From assembly GCF_001679645.1 (NCBI RefSeq), contig NZ_LRUN01000079.1, positions 1 to 64,000 on the forward strand: a stretch of 64,000 nt of DNA. Direction: 5' to 3'. A program made the translations under genes and the position numbers. The DNA is from Pseudomonas bananamidigenes. GTDB lineage: Bacteria > Pseudomonadota > Gammaproteobacteria > Pseudomonadales > Pseudomonadaceae. Every line of letters begins with the position of its first letter. Within the stretch, counting starts at the first letter, position 1. This document shows, piece after piece, positions 60,709 through 64,000 of this stretch. The notes beneath the pieces are model-generated. The model did not search any database. It was not told the DNA's origin and was given only the letters and a program-made list of their open reading frames with translations.

Positions 60709-61383
60709 TCAGCCACGCTCGGGCTGAAAGCGCACCACAAACCCCTTGAGGTTCTGCTGGCGGCTCAACAGATCACGCAGACGGTCGGCTTCGGCGCGCT
60801 CGATCAGCGGACCGACGAACACCCGATTCTTGCCATCGGCAGAGCGGATATAAGCGTTGTAACCCTGACTGCGCAGGGTTTTCTGCAGGCTTTCGGCACT
60901 GGCGCGACTCGACAGACTGGCCAGTTGCACCGACCAGCTCACCGACAGGCCATTGGCATCGACGCGGCTCTGGGTGGTATCCGGCTTCGCCGACAGCGCA
61001 GCGATCGGTTGAGCCGGAGCGGCAGTTGGCTTGCTCACGGGCGCAGGCGCTGGCGCTGGAGCAACTGCAACCGGTTTGGCTACCGGGGCCGGAGCTGGAG
61101 CTGGAACCGCAGGCGCAACCGGTGCGACCGGCGAGGCCTGCTCGGCGACCTCATCATCACTCGGCACCGGCTCTTGAGGCAGAACTTGCGGCTCAGGCAC
61201 CGCCACGGTTTCCATCTGGATCTGCGCCACGGCAGGCGCCTGCGGCGCAGCGGGCGCCTCGACGGTTACCTGACGCTGCTCGTCCTGACGGGAAAACAGC
61301 ATCGGCAGGAAAATCACCGCCAGCGCCACCAGCACCAGAGCACCGACCATGCGCTGCTTGTACGCTTTATCCAGCAAAGCCAT
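60709..61383 (-). CDS. dedD: DedD-like SPOR-domain protein
   Basis: A 224-residue bitopic protein: N-terminal helix (MALLDKAYKQRMVGALVLVA, about 13-32), a Pro/Ala-rich periplasmic linker (about 45-140) and a C-terminal SPOR domain (about 145-220; VSWSVQLASLSSRASAESLQ, NRVFVGPLIERAEADRLRDL). DedD binds peptidoglycan at the division site. The start at 61383 overlaps the folC stop by 17 bases; a start at 61560 would be wrong. Confidence 0.95.
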   Translation of the reverse strand: MALLDKAYKQRMVGALVLVALAVIFLPMLFSRQDEQRQVTVEAPAAPQAPAVAQIQMETVAVPEPQVLPQEPVPSDDEVAEQASPVAPVAPAVPAPAPAPVAKPVAVAPAPAPAPVSKPTAAPAQPIAALSAKPDTTQSRVDANGLSVSWSVQLASLSSRASAESLQKTLRSQGYNAYIRSADGKNRVFVGPLIERAEADRLRDLLSRQQNLKGFVVRFQPERG

Positions 61384-62674
61384 TTGCCGCTTCCTCCGTG
61401 GAGCGCCGGGCCAGCCACTCAAGGGCCTCGGCGACACAATAAAATGATCCGAACAACAAGATCTCGTCGTCGCTGGTGGCCACTGCACATTGCCCCTCCA
61501 GAGCAGCCGCCACGCTGTCATAAGACGCGACCGACGCTCCAAGGTTCTGCAATGCCGCATTCAATTCAGCGACCGGGCGCGCTCGCGGCGAATCCAGCGG
61601 CGCCACCGCCCAATGCTGGACACTGGCATTCAACTCACCGACCACGCCATCCAGATCCTTGTCCGCCAACAGGCCGAACACGGCCAGGCGCTTGCCGACC
61701 GGTGGACGGGCAGCCAGACGCCGGGCCAGATACTCCGCCGCGTGCGGGTTATGACCCACGTCCAGCAGCAGGTTCAGGCGCTTGCCGTTCCATTCGAACG
61801 AGCGACGATCAAGGCGACCGACCACGCGAGTGGCCTGCAAAGCCGCAACAATCTGTCGAGCGTCCCAAGGCAGGCCCAGCAGCAGATAAGCCTGCAACGC
61901 CAGTGCAGCGTTTTCCATCGGCAGGTCGAGCAGCGGCAAATCGCGCAATTCAACGGCCTGGCCATCTGCGTCGGTACCGCGCCACTGCCAGAATTGGTCA
62001 GTGATGCCGAGATCGAAATCGCGCCCACGCAGAAAGAACGGGCAAGCAAGCTCGCGTGCCTTGTCCAGCAGAGGTTGTGGAGGATTCAGATCGCCGCACA
62101 GTGCCGGTTTGCCCTGACGGAAAATTCCGGCCTTCTCGAAGGCCACGGACTCGCGGGTATTGCCCAGGTAATCCGCATGATCGACACCAATGCTGGTGAC
62201 CAGCGCGATATCTGCATCGACCACGTTGACCGTGTCCAGACGCCCGCCCAGGCCGACCTCAAGCACTACCGCGTCGAGCCCGGCCTGTTGAAACAGCCAG
62301 AATGCCGCCAGAGTGCCCATCTCGAAGTAAGTCAGGGAAATCTCGCCCCGCCCGGCTTCAACCGCTGCAAAGGCTTCGCACAGTTGCGCATCCGTGGCTT
62401 CGACGCCATTGAGCTGCACCCGCTCGTTGTAACGCAGCAGGTGCGGGGAGTTGTAGACACCGACGCTCAGGCCCTGCGCCCGCAGCAATGAAGCCACGAA
62501 AGCGCAGGTCGAACCCTTGCCATTGGTGCCGGTGACCGTAATCACCCGAGGCGCCGGCTGGCCCAGCCCCATGCGGGACGCTACCTGTTGCGAACGCTCC
62601 AGCCCCATGTCGATGGCGGAAGGATGCAACTGCTCAAGGTAGGCGAGCCACTCGCCAAGGGTGCGCTCGGTCAT
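61367..62674 (-). CDS. folC: Bifunctional folylpolyglutamate synthase/dihydrofolate synthase
   Basis: A 435-residue Mur-ligase-fold enzyme with the ATP loop VITVTGTNGKGSTCAFVASL near 45 and the HYDNSPHL-like YNSPHLLRYNERVQLN following. It makes dihydrofolate from dihydropteroate and adds glutamates to folates. The start overlaps the accD stop by 4 bases, and the order accD-folC-dedD-cvpA is standard. Confidence 0.97.
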   Translation of the reverse strand: MTERTLGEWLAYLEQLHPSAIDMGLERSQQVASRMGLGQPAPRVITVTGTNGKGSTCAFVASLLRAQGLSVGVYNSPHLLRYNERVQLNGVEATDAQLCEAFAAVEAGRGEISLTYFEMGTLAAFWLFQQAGLDAVVLEVGLGGRLDTVNVVDADIALVTSIGVDHADYLGNTRESVAFEKAGIFRQGKPALCGDLNPPQPLLDKARELACPFFLRGRDFDLGITDQFWQWRGTDADGQAVELRDLPLLDLPMENAALALQAYLLLGLPWDARQIVAALQATRVVGRLDRRSFEWNGKRLNLLLDVGHNPHAAEYLARRLAARPPVGKRLAVFGLLADKDLDGVVGELNASVQHWAVAPLDSPRARPVAELNAALQNLGASVASYDSVAAALEGQCAVATSDDEILLFGSFYCVAEALEWLARRSTEEAANGFAG

Positions 62675-63591
62675 ACGTTGGCAGGCACCGGTGGAACGAC
62701 GATCGGCTCGACAGGCGCAGCAACGTAGGTCGGCGTCGGCTTGCCGGTCAGTTGTGCCAGCAGATTGCCCAGGCGCGGACGCAGCTCACGACGATCGATG
62801 ATCAGGTCGATTGCACCGTGCTCCAGCAGGAACTCGCTGCGCTGGAAGCCTTCCGGCAGTTTTTCGCGCACGGTCTGCTCGATCACGCGCGGGCCGGCGA
62901 AGCCGATCAGGGCTTTCGGCTCGCCGACGATCACGTCGCCCAGCATCGCCAGACTGGCGGAAACGCCGCCGTAAACCGGATCGGTCAGCACAGAGATGAA
63001 CGGAATGCCTTCTTCACGCAGACGCGCCAGCACCGCCGAGGTCTTGGCCATCTGCATCAGGGAAATCAGGGCTTCCTGCATCCGCGCGCCACCGGAGGCG
63101 GAGAAGCAGACCATCGGGCAACGGTTTTCCAGAGCGTAGTTGGCAGCGCGCACGAAGCGCTCACCGACGATGGCGCCCATGGAGCCGCCCATGAAGCTGA
63201 ATTCGAACGCCGAAACCACGACAGGCATGCCCAGCAGGGTGCCGCTCATGGAAACCAGCGCGTCTTTCTCGCCGGTCTGCTTCTGCGCAGCAGTCAGGCG
63301 ATCCTTGTACTTCTTGCCGTCACGGAATTTCAGACGGTCAACCGGCTCCAGGTCAGCACCCAGCTCAGCACGACCTTCGGCATCCAGGAAGATGTCGATG
63401 CGCGCACGTGCTCCGATGCGCATGTGGTGGTTGCATTTAGGGCAAACGTCCAGGGTCTTTTCCAGCTCCGGACGATACAGCACGGCCTCGCAGGACGGGC
63501 ATTTGTGCCACAGGCCTTCAGGCACCGAGCTCTTCTTGACCTCCGAACGCATGATCGAAGGGATCAGCTTGTCTACCAACCAGTTGCTCAT
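62671..63591 (-). CDS. accD: Acetyl-CoA carboxylase carboxyltransferase beta subunit
   Basis: A 306-residue subunit. The N-terminal zinc ribbon has two CxxC pairs (HKCPSCEAVLYRPE, VCPKCNHHMRIG), and the crotonase-like carboxyltransferase core includes FMGGSMGAIVGERFV and SASGGARMQEALISLMQM. With AccA it moves CO2 from biotin to acetyl-CoA. It lies between trpF and folC, as usual. Confidence 0.98.
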   Translation of the reverse strand: MSNWLVDKLIPSIMRSEVKKSSVPEGLWHKCPSCEAVLYRPELEKTLDVCPKCNHHMRIGARARIDIFLDAEGRAELGADLEPVDRLKFRDGKKYKDRLTAAQKQTGEKDALVSMSGTLLGMPVVVSAFEFSFMGGSMGAIVGERFVRAANYALENRCPMVCFSASGGARMQEALISLMQMAKTSAVLARLREEGIPFISVLTDPVYGGVSASLAMLGDVIVGEPKALIGFAGPRVIEQTVREKLPEGFQRSEFLLEHGAIDLIIDRRELRPRLGNLLAQLTGKPTPTYVAAPVEPIVVPPVPANV

Positions 63592-63756
63592 GCTTTCTTT
63601 CTCCAGTACCGGCGGCCCGAACGCTCTGGTTCGCGGCCCCGTGTATGCCCTTCAGCTAAATTCATGTGTGGCGATGATCGATGGCGTTGCCGGGTCAGCG
63701 GAACTGACCTGCGTACAATCCGAAAAGACCCTCAGCCTCTTTTCTACAGAGCTGTG

Positions 63757-63780
63757 GACGGCGGCAGTCTGCCAGCCGTC
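63757..63780 (-). terminator. Hairpin between trpF and accD
   Basis: GACGGC-GGCAG/CTGCC-GCCGTC inverted repeat with one bulge, directly after the trpF stop. No T-run, so its role as a terminator is uncertain. Confidence 0.4.
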
Positions 63781-63783
63781 ACA

Positions 63784-64000
63784 TCAACCTATGGCGTTGA
63801 TGAACGCCCGAATCCTTGCGTGATCCTTGATACCCTTGCTCGCCTCTACCCCACCGCTGACGTCAACCGCGTAGGGCCGTACCCGGGCAACCGCTTCGGC
63901 GACGTTCTCGGGTGTCAACCCGCCGGCAAGAATCAACGGCTTGCTCAAACCTTGCGGAATCAATGACCAGTCGAACGCCTCGCCGGTTCCACCGGGTACG
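63784..64000 (-). CDS. trpF: Phosphoribosylanthranilate isomerase (5' end outside window)
   Basis: The last 71 codons of TrpF read leftward from the window edge to the TGA at 63784. They carry the phosphate-binding end of the TIM barrel: PGGTGEAFDWSLI, KPLILAGGLTPENVAEAVAR and YAVDVSGGVEASKGIKDHAR. The enzyme makes an Amadori rearrangement in tryptophan synthesis. trpF directly before accD is the usual Pseudomonas order. Confidence 0.96.
   Translation of the reverse strand, partial: VPGGTGEAFDWSLIPQGLSKPLILAGGLTPENVAEAVARVRPYAVDVSGGVEASKGIKDHARIRAFINAIG

Noticed and set aside
1..64000. CRISPR array, prophage or insertion sequence
   Set aside because: No regularly spaced direct repeats, no phage structural genes, integrase or transposase were seen. 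tRNA genes are intact and without flanking att-like duplicates.

Overview
The window is about 64 kb of a GC-rich gammaproteobacterial chromosome. Gene order (trpF-accD-folC-dedD-cvpA-purF-metZ and thrS-infC-rpmI-rplT-pheST-ihfA-merR), the abundant REP-type repeats, the DUF1654 and RsmA/CsrA sequences and the AUU start of infC all point to Pseudomonas, most likely the P. fluorescens group. I see no prophage, IS element or CRISPR array. The window is mostly core and soft-core chromosome.

Layout. 1-8 kb: a methyltransferase fragment, a LysR regulator divergent from a secreted esterase, an MscS channel with a cyclic-nucleotide-type domain, and a four-gene leftward operon (DoxX, ABM monooxygenase, YtcJ-type amidohydrolase, YcaC-type hydrolase). 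8-25 kb: a regulator-rich accessory region holding an Ig-like protein with an internal duplication, a NodD-type LysR with an MBL hydrolase, a short AraC regulator, a flavodoxin-fold protein, two convergent and overlapping winged-helix/ATPase regulators, a GlxA-type regulator divergent from a pirin, a LysR regulator divergent from an MFS transporter plus quinone oxidoreductase, an alpha/beta hydrolase and a PhnB-like protein. 25-33 kb: tRNA-Pro and the translation cluster. 33-36 kb: small secreted or unknown proteins and a cold-shock protein. 35-42 kb: an rbs operon with a periplasmic nucleoside hydrolase at its end. 43-48 kb: ansB with a sigma-54-like promoter, a DUF1654-endA operon behind a LexA box, a siderophore-interacting protein, a SPOR lipoprotein and csrA. 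48-56 kb: tRNA-Val, pauB, and a molybdenum hydroxylase/cytochrome c/XdhC operon. 56-64 kb: a Val-Asp-Asp tRNA operon, then the metZ-purF-cvpA-dedD-folC-accD-trpF block.

Points that stand out. (1) A nearly identical 19-bp direct-repeat motif occurs in the two intergenic regions that flank the small AraC regulator and flavodoxin genes. (2) A LexA-type box sits over the promoter of DUF1654-endA. (3) purF carries a one-base loss in an A-run that breaks its reading frame. (4) A 46-bp near-perfect dyad ends in the ribosome binding site of the DoxX operon. (5) infC appears to start at one of three tandem ATT codons, the first overlapping the thrS stop codon. (6) Two related ATPase-type regulators converge with a 39-bp coding overlap, and one lacks the large C-terminal half of the other.

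All calls come from reading the sequence and from recall of protein families. No database search was run.
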